A stretch of 64,000 bases of DNA from Reticulitermes speratus (GCA_021186555.1 JAJKFL010000006.1:5676215-5740214), one strand, 5' to 3'; numbered from the stretch's first letter, positions 11,591 to 23,340 are shown. Translations and numbers: made by a program. The notes: generated by a model not told the origin, from the sequence alone.

Positions 11591-12011
11591 TCCAAAATTT
11601 CAAGAAAATCGTCTGTTGGGCACCTGCAATACGAGGGGGGTCATTGGGTATGTCATTATGATTGAGTAATTGATGTAATTAGCAGTTATATTTTTGATTA
11701 TTCACAAAGACCTTCGTTTTAAGTGTCATTGTAGATGCAGTTACACTATGAACTTTGATAGTGTGTGTGTGTGTCTGCAGAGGGCAAGGGTCACACAGAT
11801 TATGAGCCACACCTTTGTACCCAAACAGAAAGACCACTCTTGTACTCCAGCAGGACAGCCTGCTAAGATCTAACAGTACAGTACGAGCATTTTTGGGGTT
11901 ATTCTGGTTCGGGCGGAGCAACTGCTTACTGCGTGCTACAAGCAGCTAAATTTGTACACCACCGTCTGACAGTAAAACGTTTTTCATCGGACGATGCAAG
12001 TTTCAAACACT

Positions 12012-12272
12012 TCTTTTTTTCTATGGCTCAACAGCCCTATATGGGCCAGGGCCTCCTCGTTTCGTCGACGCTTCACGATCACACTCAGACACACCACAGT
12101 CGGTAGGACTCCTCTGGACGAGTGATCAGCCCGTCGCAGAGACCTCTACCTGACAACACACAACACTCACAAGAGACAGACATCCATGCCCCCGGTGGGA
12201 TTCGAACCCACGATCCTAGTAAGCGAACGGCCGCAGACCCACGCCTTAGACCGCGCGGCCACTGGGATCGGC
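12012..12272 (-). mobile_element. SINE family A, full length
   Basis: On the minus strand the head reads CGATCCCAGTGGCCGCGCGG with B box GTGGGTTCGAATCCCACC, then TGTTGTGTGTTGTCAGGTAG, GACGAAACGAGGAGGCC and GGCTGTTGAGCCATAG before a short A run. A perfect 13-bp direct repeat AGTTTCAAACACT flanks it (11999-12011 and 12273-12285). It is tRNA-derived; the head keeps recognisable A- and B-box promoter elements for RNA polymerase III. Confidence 0.93.
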
Positions 12273-12300
12273 AGTTTCAAACACTAGTAACCCTTAATCC

Positions 12301-12528
12301 GGTGGGGGCGAGATTTTCCGTACCCATCCAGACCGGCCCTGGGACCCACCCAGCCTCCTATACAATGGGTACCGGGTCTCTTTCCCGGGAGGTAAAGCGG
12401 CCGGAGCGTGGAGTTGACCACCCACCCTCATCTAGTGCCAGGGTTAAAGAAAGAGTAGAGCTATGTCTCTACTCCCCCTCTGGGCCTTCGTGGCCCGTTC
12501 TAGGGTGAACTTTACCTTTACCTTACCT
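12301..12528 (+). mobile_element. SINE family C, 5'-truncated, abutting a family A SINE
   Basis: Body of family C from GGTGGGGGCGAGATTTTCCG through GGGTACCGGGTCTCTTTCCC, GGAGCGTGGAGTTGACCACC and the GGCCCGTTCTAGGGTGAA end with a (TTTACC)n tail. A perfect 16-bp direct repeat TAGTAACCCTTAATCC flanks it (12285-12300 and 12529-12544). The left repeat begins inside the right duplication of the family A SINE. Confidence 0.9.
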
Positions 12529-12564
12529 TAGTAACCCTTAATCCCTCACCTAACGCTCGGCGAG

Positions 12565-12790
12565 GAATTGGGGATACAACACTGCACATGAAGATGGCAA
12601 GGTTGTCAGCCCTACGCACCTGCCGTCATTACCCCCACGAGATATCCCTGGTACCGTACTCTGTTAAGAGACTGAGTCGATCCCAGTCCATAGTGGTTCC
12701 TGAAGAATGAAACCAATTAAAAATTCCAATGATCCCATGGGGAATCGAACCCGCGACCTCTCGGTGTGTCCATCTAGAACCGAGGTAATT
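12565..12790 (-). mobile_element. SINE family E, diverged
   Basis: Minus-strand copy: B box CGCGGGTTCGATTCCCC near 12735-12755, then CATTGGAATTTTTAATTGG, a TCGACTCAGTCTCTTAACAG-like segment, GGGTAATGACGGCAGGTGCG and GCTGACAACCTTGCC. Internal changes and a short insertion mark it as an old copy. Confidence 0.7.
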
Positions 12791-12922
12791 ATGAATGTAG
12801 CTGCACCTCTAATCCCCCCAATATACCTTAATGGCGTGAACAGCGAAAATTTTGCTTTTTTACCTTTTTCGTTTAATATTTGCTATTAGAGTGCTTTATT
12901 CACGTTGCATTATAAACAAATA

Positions 12923-13408
12923 CAGTGGAACCTCGAACCTCGAACACAATCCGTTCCAGGAGACGGTTCGACTTTCAAGTTGTTCGACTTTCGAGTTAAA
13001 TTTCCCCATAAGAAATCATGTAAATTGAATTAATCCGTTCCAGACCCCCAAAATTTACCCAATATAAAACATTTTAAGTGCCCATTTCAAAAGATCATAA
13101 TGATAAAACAAGTATATTTAATTTCAATAATTGAAAATTTTTATTTATAATAGTACATACATAAAAAATATTGTATAATAATCAATCAATAATAATAATA
13201 GGAGGGATATTACTGTTCACTGGAAGGTGAATTACCCTTCTTTCATCTGGACCAAGCAGAGAGAGAAGGCGACCACGTGACGACCACGTGATTCTTTGTT
13301 CGACTTTCGAGTTTTTGTTCGAGTTTCAAAACCGGATTTTCCTCGAATTTCTTGTTCGAGTTTCAAGTTGTTCGAACATCAAACCGTTCGAAGTTCGAAG
13401 GTCCACTG
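12923..13408. mobile_element. pogo/Tigger-like MITE, 486 bp
   Basis: Ends CAGTGGAACCTCGAAC and, on the other strand, CAGTGGACCTTCGAACTTCG, flanked by TA on each side. Subterminal GTTCGACTTTCGAGTT words repeat in both arms. The same 486-bp element lies inverted at 44593-45078 and is nearly identical wherever I compared it. TA target sites and CAGTG termini fit the pogo branch of Tc1/mariner; there is no transposase frame, so it must have been mobilised in trans. Confidence 0.88.
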
Positions 13409-13561
13409 TAGTTAATGGAAGTACCCTCATCTGAAAATTTTCGCAGGCCGGAATTAGTATTTCTTATACCGTAATTTTCCCCAACACGGTCTAAATATTT
13501 GCCAGATCGTAGCAGAAACATATGAATGTCTGATGCATGCATCAGAATGGAAAGTTATATG

Positions 13562-14247
13562 CAGTCGATCCCGGTTATAACGACATCGGTTTATGCGACA
13601 CCTCGTATATAGCGTCAGATATTCTGTGGTACCAGTTACTTCGTCACTGTTAAACGTAACATTATACGCCTCGGTTATAACGACATCACTTTATACGACA
13701 CCTCGCCTATAGCGTCAGATATTCTGTGGTACCAGTTACTTCGTCACTGTTAAACGTAACATTATACGCCTCGGTTATAACGACATCACTTTATACGACA
13801 CCTCGCCTATAGCGTCAGATATTCTGTGGTACCAGTTATTTCGTCACTGTTAAACGTAACATTATACGCCTCGGTTATAACGACATCACTTTATACGACA
13901 CCTCGCCTATAGTGTCAGATATTCTGTGGTACCAGTTACTTCGTCACTGTTAAACGTAACATTATACGCCTCGGTTATAACGACATCACTTTATACGACA
14001 CCTCGCCTATAGTGTCAGATATTCTGTGGTACCAGTTACTTCGTCACTGTTAAACGTAACATTATACGCCTCGGTTATAACGACATCACTTTATACGACA
14101 CCTCGCCTATAGTGTCAGATATTCTGTGGTACCAGTTACTTCGTCACTGTTAACCATAACGTTACACTACTCGGTTATAACAACACTCGTTTATAACGAC
14201 ACAACATAATCAGTCCGTTTCATGACGTTATAACCGAGTTCGATTCT
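13562..14247. mobile_element. pogo-like MITE with an internal 100-bp array
   Basis: The termini (CAGTCGATCCCGGTTATAACG and, inverted, GAATCGAACTCGGTTATAACG) match the single-unit elements at 31671 and 39987. Those are about 185 bp; this copy is about 686 bp because a 100-bp block (from TCGGTTATAACGACATCAC to CATTATACGCC) is repeated. Repeat starts lie exactly 100 bp apart at 13673, 13773, 13873, 13973 and 14073. Units differ by very few bases, so the amplification is recent. Confidence 0.88.
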
Positions 14248-14981
14248 ATATACTTGATAGAGTTTCATTTTGACAAACTTTTCGTCAGTTCTTCCAGCGT
14301 TATCTTAATAGACTGGCGGTCAAATTAAGTTTTGCATCTCGAATGCAATTGCAACCTAAAGGTCAAAGGTACCGATACTATTTTACAAATTTATAATCTA
14401 AATAATTTCAAGTTATTGACCGCAGAGCACATCTTTAAAACAAGCCATTAAATTTCGGTGTAAAGCTTAGTGCTTAGTTTAAGGAACTTAACTATACTAA
14501 TCGCTTTAGTCATTAACCCTTTGGCAAGTTCGATACATTTTATTGAGTTCAGTGAGATGAAATTTATAATGAGATGGGATGGGTAATGACGTGTTGCATT
14601 TCTTTGTTTTTGTCTGTACGCAGATTGTGCCCTGGTTTATTGTCGATTGAAGTTGTTGCATTAGATTTGGGTCAGACTTTCTCATAGCTCGGTAGGTACT
14701 AATTATCACAGCCTTCTAAACCAGTAGCAGCATATGATACTCGCTTACATTGCCTGAATTTAATAGCAATTCTATTATCTGTAGGCTAATCATAATCGCG
14801 GCGCTATAGAAACCACATTGAAGGCTGCCTATGTATGATTATCTTTCCACCCGATGGGACGCATCTTTCTTGTCTGTTTTGGCTTTATTTTTTGGGCCAA
14901 AATTTAAATTCTGTAAAGAAGAAGGCAATATACATATCACTTTACATTATATCGCGTTCACGTAACCATTGTTGCCATAAA
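14248..14981. other. no recognised feature
   Basis: Unique-looking AT-rich sequence. The 67-codon minus frame at 14506-14709 shows no known motif. Confidence 0.4.
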
Positions 14982-15213
14982 ATCTATCCCATTACAGGGC
15001 TGGACAGGCCCTTAGGGTTCCAGGAGGTTGAGGCTCCCACATATCTAGACAATCGGCACATGAAGGTGGTAAGGTTGTCAGCCCTACGCACCGGCCGCCT
15101 TTACCCTCCCAGGAAATATTCCTGGTACTCATTTCTGTTAGAGGCTGAGTGCGACCGAAAGGATTATGTCAATGAAAAACTCCAATGACACCATCGGGAA
15201 TCGGACCCGCAAA
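14982..15213 (-). mobile_element. SINE family E
   Basis: Minus-strand: B box CGGGTCCGATTCCCGATGGTG, CATTGGAGTTTTTCATTGAC, CAGGAATATTTCCTGGGAGG, GGCGGCCGGTGCGTAGGGC, CTGACAACCTTACCACC, and the 3' end GGGCCTGTCCAGCCCTGTAA. Orthologous blocks occur at 24.6 and 38.8 kb. No clear duplication is visible. Confidence 0.8.
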
Positions 15214-15649
15214 AGAAAATCGTTGCGATATTTTCATCGATTCCTGATTAGGCAATAGGCTGCCATTTTGTTACGATTTCTGCTGTGTTAATAAGGTCAC
15301 AGATATGCTTACCCAGCAGTCTGTCGTGCCCCCGTCTAACTTTAGAGATTACTACACTGGTGACATGTTTATTCATGGCTGGAATATTTGTGATTACAGA
15401 TGTCAGCCTTAAAAGAGTGTGTTTGTGATTGCCTTTAATGAACGCACTTTTTTGGAGCCTTTCCAGAATGTGTCCCAGATAGCAGTCTGTCAATATCTGC
15501 TTGTCAACAGAACGACCAGAATTAATCGGCGACTTCTCGAAATGTTTCCTAACAAGTTTGCAACCTGTGAACTCTAATACCGGTTATGTTAATAGCGAGA
15601 TGTCTGAGGCGTATATTAAATTTTGGTGTATTTAGAATAATTAGTTGAG
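15214..15649. other. no recognised feature
   Basis: Unique-looking sequence; the minus frame of 81 codons at 15248-15493 does not resemble a known family. Confidence 0.35.
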
Positions 15650-15945
15650 GCAGAAAATTTGAAGGAAAGAGGCAACTTGGGAGATTAAGGTGGTGATGGG
15701 AGAAGAAGGTTACAGTTACTTTTAAAGTAATAGGATTTGAGGATGTGGACTGGATTTATTTTGCTCAGGATGCGCTTGGTGGACTGTTGTGAACTCAGGG
15801 TAATTAGATTTTGGGGTTCTGCAGAAGGCGGGGATTTTCTTCACCACCTGAGGGACCGTAAACTTCTCAAGGACAACTGTACTGAATGGTTTTATTATAA
15901 AACTACTTACAAAAGCCTAATCTTTTTAAAAGACATCTATAAGAA
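15650..15945 (+). mobile_element. decayed LINE RT tail (KRPLGRPR family)
   Basis: Nucleotides read GAAGGAAAGAGGCAACTTGG, then GATGTGGACTGGATTTATTTTG (bases 15740-15761), GGATGCGCTTGG, and CACCTGAGGGACCGTAAACT before CTCAAGGACAACTGT. These correspond to the GKRQLGR, VDWI-LAQD-RW and LRNRKLLKDNC parts of the tail. The frame is broken and 5' sequence absent. Confidence 0.7.
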
Positions 15946-17780
15946 AGTGTTAGTTTCCGGTTAGGAGCAGAAATGCTGAGACATGGTTCCTACGAAAATG
16001 TATTACATATTACTCCATTTTTTCCCTTTGCTGTTTTTATTCTTCTTTACTTCGCTTTCTTCGTTCTTCCATTCCCCCATTTTTCTTTTCTTACCCCCTT
16101 TAATCTTCCGTTTCATCATCTCTAATTCCGGTCCTTTCCTTCTGCATCTCTGTTCCCACAATTCCGTATGTTTGTCACGAACGTCTTCACAAAATGGCTG
16201 CCACATATCTGTTACTCCGTGGCTGACAGCCACTGTTGAACAGGAAGCGCTCACACTTGTTATAAACGAATCAATGCAAAGCTTATTGTTTCTGTTTAAG
16301 CCTCTAAGAAGTTATGTTTACGTAAACTGTGACGTCACTTACAGTTTATCCGGCGTAAACACCGGTTTCTTGGCCTTTATTATATCAAAGGAGTTTTCTC
16401 CACAGGAGAGGTCTGACTGATTGCGAGCATTAAGACCGCCTATATTTACAGGTCTGCATGAACATTAATATTTATTTGATGTCTCCACCGCTGTTTCATG
16501 CGATACCTTCATCTTAAGGGCCAAGTAGTCCAACAAGAGTGGTGTGGTACATATAATAACCACTGTGCTTCAAAGGGTTAACAGGGGAATGAAAACATTG
16601 CCTACCGACCCCGACCCTCTACAAAGGCTACACAGAGGCTTTAAAAAAGTTGATTTGTATGTATTTATCTATGTATTTAAATACGTTATCAATAGCTCTG
16701 GTTATAGGGCATCGACTCTGGGCTATGGAATTGAGATTGTTGCCTTCTAGGTTATAATTCTGTGCAGTCTGTAAATGGTCAAAGACGTTTCGGAGAAACC
16801 TGCCTTAATCTTCAATGTAGAAGTGGTGCTTTAGACGTTCCTATTGGTGTTATTTTTCCGTCGCCCTGATGGGTGTCCACATGCAACAGATAACGAAATT
16901 TCTTTTTCTGATATTCCTTTTTCTTTCTTTCGTCTGACGGAGTGGCAAAATAGAGTCAATTTTTAATCGAATTCATCCAGTTTTGTCGTGACATTTCGAT
17001 ATTCCTATATTATTGCCGTGGGACATAAAAATTCTTTATTGCTTTTATCAGTAAGGACCTAAACATGTAGCATTATTGATAAACGCAATAAAGGATTGTT
17101 GTGTTCGAAGGCAGTAATATAGCATTGTTGACGTAGAGTCAGTTTCTACCAGATACTGTAGAGGACATTACTTGTGCAACCCGACTTTTAGTTGCTCTGT
17201 CAGGTGTTTGAACATTTGCCAGGAGCATGTAAGTTGTCAAGTTGCCTGTTGCCTGAGAAAGTTGAAATTACTTCATTAACAAAATGGCGACACTGATTCC
17301 AACACACGTGAAAGTTCTGTTATGTTATTTTGTTCTTGTTTAAAGACGCTGTCATTAAACCAGTCTCTGTAACACTTAATGATTACATGATATCGAATGG
17401 AAAAATCGTTCGTGGCCTAATTTAAGGTATAATCTCGACATCTGTCGGGAGAGACAGAGAAACGTAACGAAACCTCCGTCAGTGCAAACGATGTGTCTGC
17501 CTAAATTTGAACCAAGTACCTTCTGATTCTGAATACCAATCGCTATCTGCACCACTTGGGAAGATGTGGCTAGGATTCGTACATTTCTTATCCAAGCAGA
17601 GCAGAGAGACGGGGAGAAATTTCTGTAGTACTTTCTGATAAAATTAACCTAAAGACTATTAAACATTCAACGGGAAATTGCTCAAGGAATCCTAACCTAA
17701 AAAATTGGAAACTTGTTAAAAGTCTACGACGCTTACTAATTTCATAAACTTGATAGAACAAACATACGTACAAAGAAGTG
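15946..17780. other. no recognised gene; pyrimidine-rich patch
   Basis: 16010-16150 is pyrimidine-rich on the plus strand (TTTTTATTCTTCTTTACTTC words), which gives both a plus frame of 145 codons and a charged minus frame; I regard both as compositional. 16784-16820 contains a TCGGAG/CCGAAACGTC word resembling degenerate hammerhead arms. Nothing else was recognised. Confidence 0.4.
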
Positions 17781-17787
17781 CTGCAAA

Positions 17788-17832
17788 TTCCTCCCCCCCC
17801 CCGCCCCAACCTCCCCCCCCCCCCCCCCCCCC
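17788..17832. repeat. poly-C tracts
   Basis: Two long C runs (about 10 and 20) separated by CGCCCCAACCT. On the minus strand these are G runs able to form G-quadruplexes. The glycine-rich open frame crossing it is an artefact of composition. Confidence 0.9.
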
Positions 17833-18197
17833 GATAAAGATGGCAACTCTAATACGATTCGTCCATTCATAACAGGCATTGCTGTCGTTTTCTGCTCTTG
17901 TTTGTAACTATTTGCCCATAGAGTTCTACATAACGATACGAGTGCTAACCCAAGCGTTTCTGGGCGCGTTCGCGTACTCTCAAAAGACACTTATTAGCTA
18001 CGTCATGTCTGTCTGTCCGTACGTCCGTCACTTTGTCCACATTATCAGCTCGTCTCCCATTGGACGTATTTTTGTGAAATCTGATAAACGTGATATTGGT
18101 CAATTTTGTGAGAATCTGTTGAGGAAATTCGTATTTGTTTAAAATCGGACAAAAATATTGGCCACTTTATATATATTATTTATTACTGCAAGTGGAT
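17833..18197. other. no recognised feature
   Basis: A single-looking stretch with GTCTGTCTGTCCGTACGTCC-type words near 18010, similar to a patch near 61755 (GTCCGTCCGTCTGTACAC). It may be part of an undetected dispersed repeat. Confidence 0.3.
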
Positions 18198-20690
18198 TTA
18201 TATCCGGTGGCAGTGGTACTACAATGACACATAACACAGAATAACATACATCACAAACAATAACACTCAAAACAATACACAACACACAAACTTACAAAAA
18301 CAATAAAACACACATACTACAAAAAGAAAGAGTAGCTAAGCCAAAAAAAGGAAACATAACACAGAATAACATACATCACAAAAAGTAACACACAACACAC
18401 AAACTTACAAAAACAATAAAACACACATACTACAAAAAGAAAGAGTAGCTAAGCCAAAAAAAGGAAACATAACACAGAATAACATACATCACAAAAAGTA
18501 ACACACAACACACAAACTTACAAAAACAATAAAACACACATACTACAAAAAGAAAGAGTAGCTAAGCCAAAAAAAGGAAACATAACACAGAATAACATAC
18601 ATCACAAAAAGTAACACACAACACACAAACTTACAAAAACAATAAAACACACATACTACAAAAAGAAAGAGTAGCTAAGCCAAAAAAAAGGAAACATAAC
18701 ACAGAATAACATACATCACAAAAAGTAACACACAACACACAAACTTACAAAAACAATAAAACACACATACTACAAAAAGAAAGAGTAGTTAAGCCAAAAA
18801 AAGGAAACATAACACAGAATAACATACATCACAAAAAGTAACACACAACACACAAACTAACAAAAACAATAAAACACACATACTACAAAAAGAAAGAGTA
18901 GCTAAGCCAAAAAAGAACATAACACAGAATAACATACATCACAAAAAGTAACACACAACACACAAACTTACAAAAACAATAAAACACACATACTACAAAA
19001 AGAAAGAGTAGCTAAGCCAAAAAAGAACATAACACAGAATAACATACATCACAAAAAGTAACACACAACACACAAACTAACAAAAACAATAAAACACACA
19101 TACTACAAAAAGAAAGAGTAGCTAAGCCAAAAAAGAACATAACACAGAATAACATACATCACAAAAAGTAACACACAACACACAAACTTACAAAAACAAT
19201 AAAACACACATACTACAAAAAGAAAGAGTAGCTAAGCCAAAAAAGAACATAACACAGAATAACATACATCACAAAAAGTAACACACAACACACAAACTTA
19301 CAAAAACAATAAAACACACATACTACAAAAAGAAAGAGTAGCTAAGCCAAAAAAGAACATAACACAGAATAACATACATCACAAAAAGTAACACACAACA
19401 CACAAACTAACAAAAACAATAAAACACACATACTACAAAAAGAAAGAGTAGCTAAGCCAAAAAAGAACATAACACAGAATAACATACATCACAAAAAGTA
19501 ACACACAACACACAAACTTACAAAAACAATAAAACACACATACTACAAAAAGAAAGAGTAGCTAAGCCAAAAAAGAACATAACACAGAATAACATACATC
19601 ACAAAAAGTAACACACAACACACAAACTAACAAAAACAATAAAACACACATACTACAAAAAGAAAGAGTAGCTAAGCCAAAAAAGAACATAACACAGAAT
19701 AACATACATCACAAAAAGTAACACACAACACACAAACTTACAAAAACAATAAAACACACATACTACAAAAAGAAAGAGTAGCTAAGCCAAAAAAAGGAAA
19801 CATAACACAGAATAACATACATCACAAAAAGTAACACACAACACACAAACTTACAAAAACAATAAAACACACATACTACAAAAAGAAAGAGTAGCTAAGC
19901 CAAAAAAAGGAAACATAACACAGAATAACATACATCACAAAAAGTAACACACAACACACAAACTTACAAAAACAATAAAACACACATACTACAAAAAGAA
20001 AGAGTAGTTAAGCCAAAAAAAGGAAACATAACACAGAATAACATACATCACAAAAAGTAACACACAACACACAAACTAACAAAAAAAATTTAAAACACAC
20101 ATACTACAAAAAGAAAGAGTAGCTAAGCCAAAAAAGAACATAACACAGAATAACATACATCACAAAAAGTAACACACAACACACAAACTTACAAAAACAA
20201 TAAAACACACATACTACAAAAAGAAAGAGTAGCTAAGCCAAAAAAAGGAAACATAACACAGAATAACATACATCACAAAAAGTAACACACAACACACAAA
20301 CTTACAAAAACAATAAAACACACATACTACAAAAAGAAAGAGTAGTTAAGCCAAAAAAAGGAAACATAACACAGAATAACATACATCACAAAAAGTAACA
20401 CACAACACACAAACTAACAAAAACAATAAAACACACATACTACAAAAAGAAAGAGTAGCTAAGCCAAAAAAGAACATAACACAGAATAACATACATCACA
20501 AAAAGTAACACACAACACACAAACTTACAAAAACAATAAAACACACATACTACAAAAAGAAAGAGTAGCTAAGCCAAAAAAGAACATAACACAGAATAAC
20601 ATACATCACAAAAAGTAACACACAACACACAAACTTACAAAAACAATAAAACACACATACTACAAAAAGAATGAGTAGCTAAGCCTAACA
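18198..20690. repeat. 110/113-bp satellite, about 22 copies, nearly G-free strand
   Basis: Units contain AACATACATCACAAAAAGTA, CAATAAAACACACATACTAC and AAAAGAAAGAGTAGCTAAGCC. Two length classes alternate: 113 bp with AAAAAAAGGAAACATAAC, and about 110 bp with AAAAAAGAACATAAC. Further markers are ACTTACAA against ACTAACAA and GTAGCTAAG against GTAGTTAAG. The GTAGTTAAG unit is followed each time by an ACTAACAA unit (18787, 20006 and 20343), indicating multi-unit block duplication. The plus strand has very few G residues and no long frame. Confidence 0.97.
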
Positions 20691-21130
20691 AAACAACACC
20701 AAAGTATGTTTTACCGTTGCAGGCGACACATACTCGTATTCTTCATAAAATCGCTCTCTTCAGGTAAAGAAGAGTATTAGTCTGTTGGGACAGCTGACGA
20801 AATACGAGCAGTGCTGTAGTGTTGACTACGTACTTAGCGCAACAATGCAAATAGAACGCATTTTTTAAATTTCTATGGCAGTGTTTTCTGTCTTTTTGTA
20901 TTGTTGGGTGACAATGCAGCTCAACAATACACCGATTTTTTTTTTTTTTTTTGCATTTACATGGAGTCAGTGGCTCCGCGAACGTGCCGTATTATTGCAT
21001 TATGCTTACGCTACATCGCTTATCCTGTTTACAAATGCTGACGATATTATTGCTTCGTCTGCGTATCTGTATGCTTGATGCAGTCCTTAGTTTAGACTAC
21101 ATTCAGTGCGGTATTTGAGATTTCAGGCGA
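20691..21130. other. no recognised feature
   Basis: Unique-looking sequence with a T run at 20937-20952; no gene or repeat family recognised. Confidence 0.35.
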
Positions 21131-21583
21131 CTAAATATTGCGGCGTTCTGATGTGTGACTAATTGTAATATGGTACAAATTTACGGACTTTTCGCTCGAA
21201 TGTACTGCTTCCATCTTCAGGGTATTACGTGGCGCATTATACCGGAAGTTCTTAATCCTGTCACCTCGTGTCGTCACCAGATTCTCACGTCCATATATCC
21301 AACCTTTATCAGTTGTCTTGGAATATTTCTTCTTCTTCTTCTCAAACATTACTTTCCGTTGTGGACCTTGGCTTCCAGTAAAATGTTCTTTCATTCCCGA
21401 CGGTCTCTGGCAATTGCCTGCCTGTTTTTTATTCCCATTAATTACATTTAAATCCTCTTCAACCTCGTCACTCCATCTTTTACGTGGTCTTCCTCTTTTC
21501 ATTTTTCCTCCCATTGTAGCTGTTCGCATAATATTTAGCCATAAACATTTCTCCAGGAGTACGATTCTATCGAGGCAGTACAC
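21131..21583 (-). pseudogene. LINE RT C-terminal tail fragment
   Basis: The minus-strand frame contains KRGRPRKRWSDEVEEDLN and, about 25 residues on, a poly-lysine stretch after QRKVMFE. GRPRKRW-DEVEEDL is a usual end of RTE-like LINE polyproteins, and the poly-K run is translation of a (AAG)n 3' tail (GAAGAAGAAGAAG on the minus strand near 21325-21343). Polymerase domains are missing. Downstream residues DRIKNFRYNAP probably belong to a neighbouring repeat. Confidence 0.72.
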
Positions 21584-22022
21584 TATACACGTATAAACAT
21601 GTCACTTTGTATTCGTATAAGTAAACGGAAGACAAATAGGGACTGGCAGAAATTATTAAATTTAAAGGCATGGAATAGATGACGACGATGATAATGATGA
21701 TTCGCGGCGATCGGACCGACCATGTGACAACCTATAATTATGGCGTCATTACCTTGCTACTGTGGTGAATTAGTTCGGATTGGCAGGATCCGCCTGAGGT
21801 AGCAGAGGCCTCATTACACACCTCGCGACCAGAACGAAACACGTTTTCTGGCAAGACGTTCGCATTCCATGGAAACTTGCTCGAGTTCCACGCAGTTTAA
21901 ATGACTGAAGTTCTTTCATACTAAGGAAAGGCGTAAGAGAAATTTTGTCAGATTCGATTGTTGTCAAAGATAGGTAAAGACTTTATACACGTTTATTCCA
22001 CATTCAAGCGGTATTAAAGCCT
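21584..22022. other. no recognised feature; holds left copy of a 12-bp direct repeat
   Basis: Otherwise unremarkable. GTATTAAAGCCT at 22011-22022 recurs at 23392-23403 and may mark an insertion covering the LINE tail, the 27-bp array and a hammerhead. Confidence 0.4.
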
Positions 22023-22149
22023 CAAATAACAGCACTTTTGGAATGTAATTTAACAAGAAATCTCATTTATTCGAAAATTTTATTCAACTTGTGATCTCTT
22101 GATGACTTGTCTTAAATAATTTTTTTTACTTAGGCCCTTTTTACCGTTA

Positions 22150-22325
22150 CAGAAAAAGGATCGAAGGGCGTGGACTGGATTAGTTTGGTTCGGGATAGAG
22201 ACAAGTGCCGAATTCTTGTGAACATTACAGTGGACCTTCGGCTTCCATAAAATGCGTGAAATTTATTGACCAGCTGAGGAACCGTCAGCTCCTCAAGAAG
22301 GACCATGCTCCGCGCTGTTGACCAA
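22150..22325 (+). mobile_element. decayed LINE RT tail (KRPLGRPR family)
   Basis: Contains GGGCGTGGACTGGATTAG, GGGATAGAGACAAGTGCCG, CTTCGGCTTCCATAAAATGC and GACCAGCTGAGGAACCGTCA, matching the last part of the tail (GVDWI-RDRDKC, then LRNRQLLKKDHA). 5' parts and polymerase are absent. Confidence 0.8.
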
Positions 22326-22675
22326 GTATTTTCTAACAGCCCAAATAATTATTTTGTTGTCTAAACAGCAGGTTTTTATTCGCGTCTGATTTCTAAATGC
22401 CCAAGACTGAGTTATAAAAAAAAACAGTCATTTATTGTTGTTTGGTCGTTACGCACACCGCCATAAAGTAAACGCATAATGCGTAAGTCGTATTTGTCCG
22501 TCAATACACACGTTTAATTTCTGAAAATAACACAAATGTTTGAATTAATTCTTTATTGATTTTTACGATAAACTTTTTCTCTCATATTAAATTTTTATCT
22601 CCTTTTTACAGCTTAGTTTTATAACTAAACTGATTTGAACATGTAAATACTAATGATGTTGACTGTATATATGAG

Positions 22676-23214
22676 ATGTTTATGGTGTTCATATCCGTAA
22701 AGATGTTTATGGTGTTCATATCCGTAAATATGTTTATGGTGTTCATATCCGTAAATATGTTTATGGTGTTCATATCCGTAAAGATGTTTATGGTGTTCAT
22801 ATCCGTAAATATGTTTATGGTGTTCATATCCGTAAAGATGTTTATGGTGTTCATATCCGTAAAGATTGTTTATGGTGTTCATATCCGTAAAGATGCTTAT
22901 GGTGTTCATATCCGTAAATATGTTTATGGTGTTCATATCCGTAAAGATGTTTATGGTGTTCATATCCGTAAAGATGTTTATGGTGTTCATATCCGTAAAG
23001 ATGTTTATGGTGTTCATATCCGTAAATATGTTTATGGTGTTCATATCCGTAAAGATGTTTATGGTGTTCATATCCGTAAAGATGTTTATGGTGTTCATAT
23101 CCGTAAAGATGTTTATAGTGTTCATATCCGTAAAGATGTTTATGGTGTTCATATCCGTAAAGATGTTTATGGTGTTCATATCCGTAAAGATGTTTATGGT
23201 GTTCATATCCGTGC
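22676..23214. repeat. 27-bp minisatellite, about 20 copies
   Basis: Unit: GATGTTTATGGTGTTCATAT followed by CCGTAAA. Because 27 is divisible by three, every frame stays open on both strands; the minus strand reads a nonapeptide MNTINIFTD repeat up to 193 aa. There is no promoter, and the open frames break at single-base indels (for example 22865), so a protein is unlikely. A hammerhead motif lies 85-120 bases to the right. Confidence 0.96.
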
Positions 23215-23283
23215 AGTGATTGTTAAAATTAAAGAAAGTATGAAAAAATTCACTGTATTACATTATCAGGTTTTCATAATTAA

Positions 23284-23340
23284 AGCACTAGAACTCCGAC
23301 CTGTTTCGACCTTTGACGGGTCATCGTCAGGGATTATATA
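23284..23340 (-). ncRNA. hammerhead ribozyme motif, type I, intact core
   Basis: Minus strand reads CTGACGA (23330-23324), stem II GACC/GGTC closing a CGTCAAA loop, GAAA (23307-23304), a minimal stem III ACAGGT and cleavage triplet GTC ending at 23298. Stem I bases CC/GG and T/A flank the core. The core fits CUGANGA...GAAA...GUH. Very short stem III is usual for hammerheads of Penelope-like retroelements, which are thought to act as dimers. No reverse transcriptase accompanies it. Confidence 0.7.

Noticed and set aside
12012-12272. Functional tRNA gene
   Set aside because: The A/B boxes belong to a SINE head: a long body, A tail and target duplication follow, and no full cloverleaf could be drawn with confidence. 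The same applies to the other SINE heads.
16003-16420. Overlapping frames of 83 and 145 codons
   Set aside because: They arise from a pyrimidine-rich tract; residues are F/L/S on one strand and K/E/R on the other without a domain.
21180-21225. Hammerhead on the minus strand (CTGAAGA...GAAAAGTC)
   Set aside because: Second stem III base is wrong and stem II is unconvincing.
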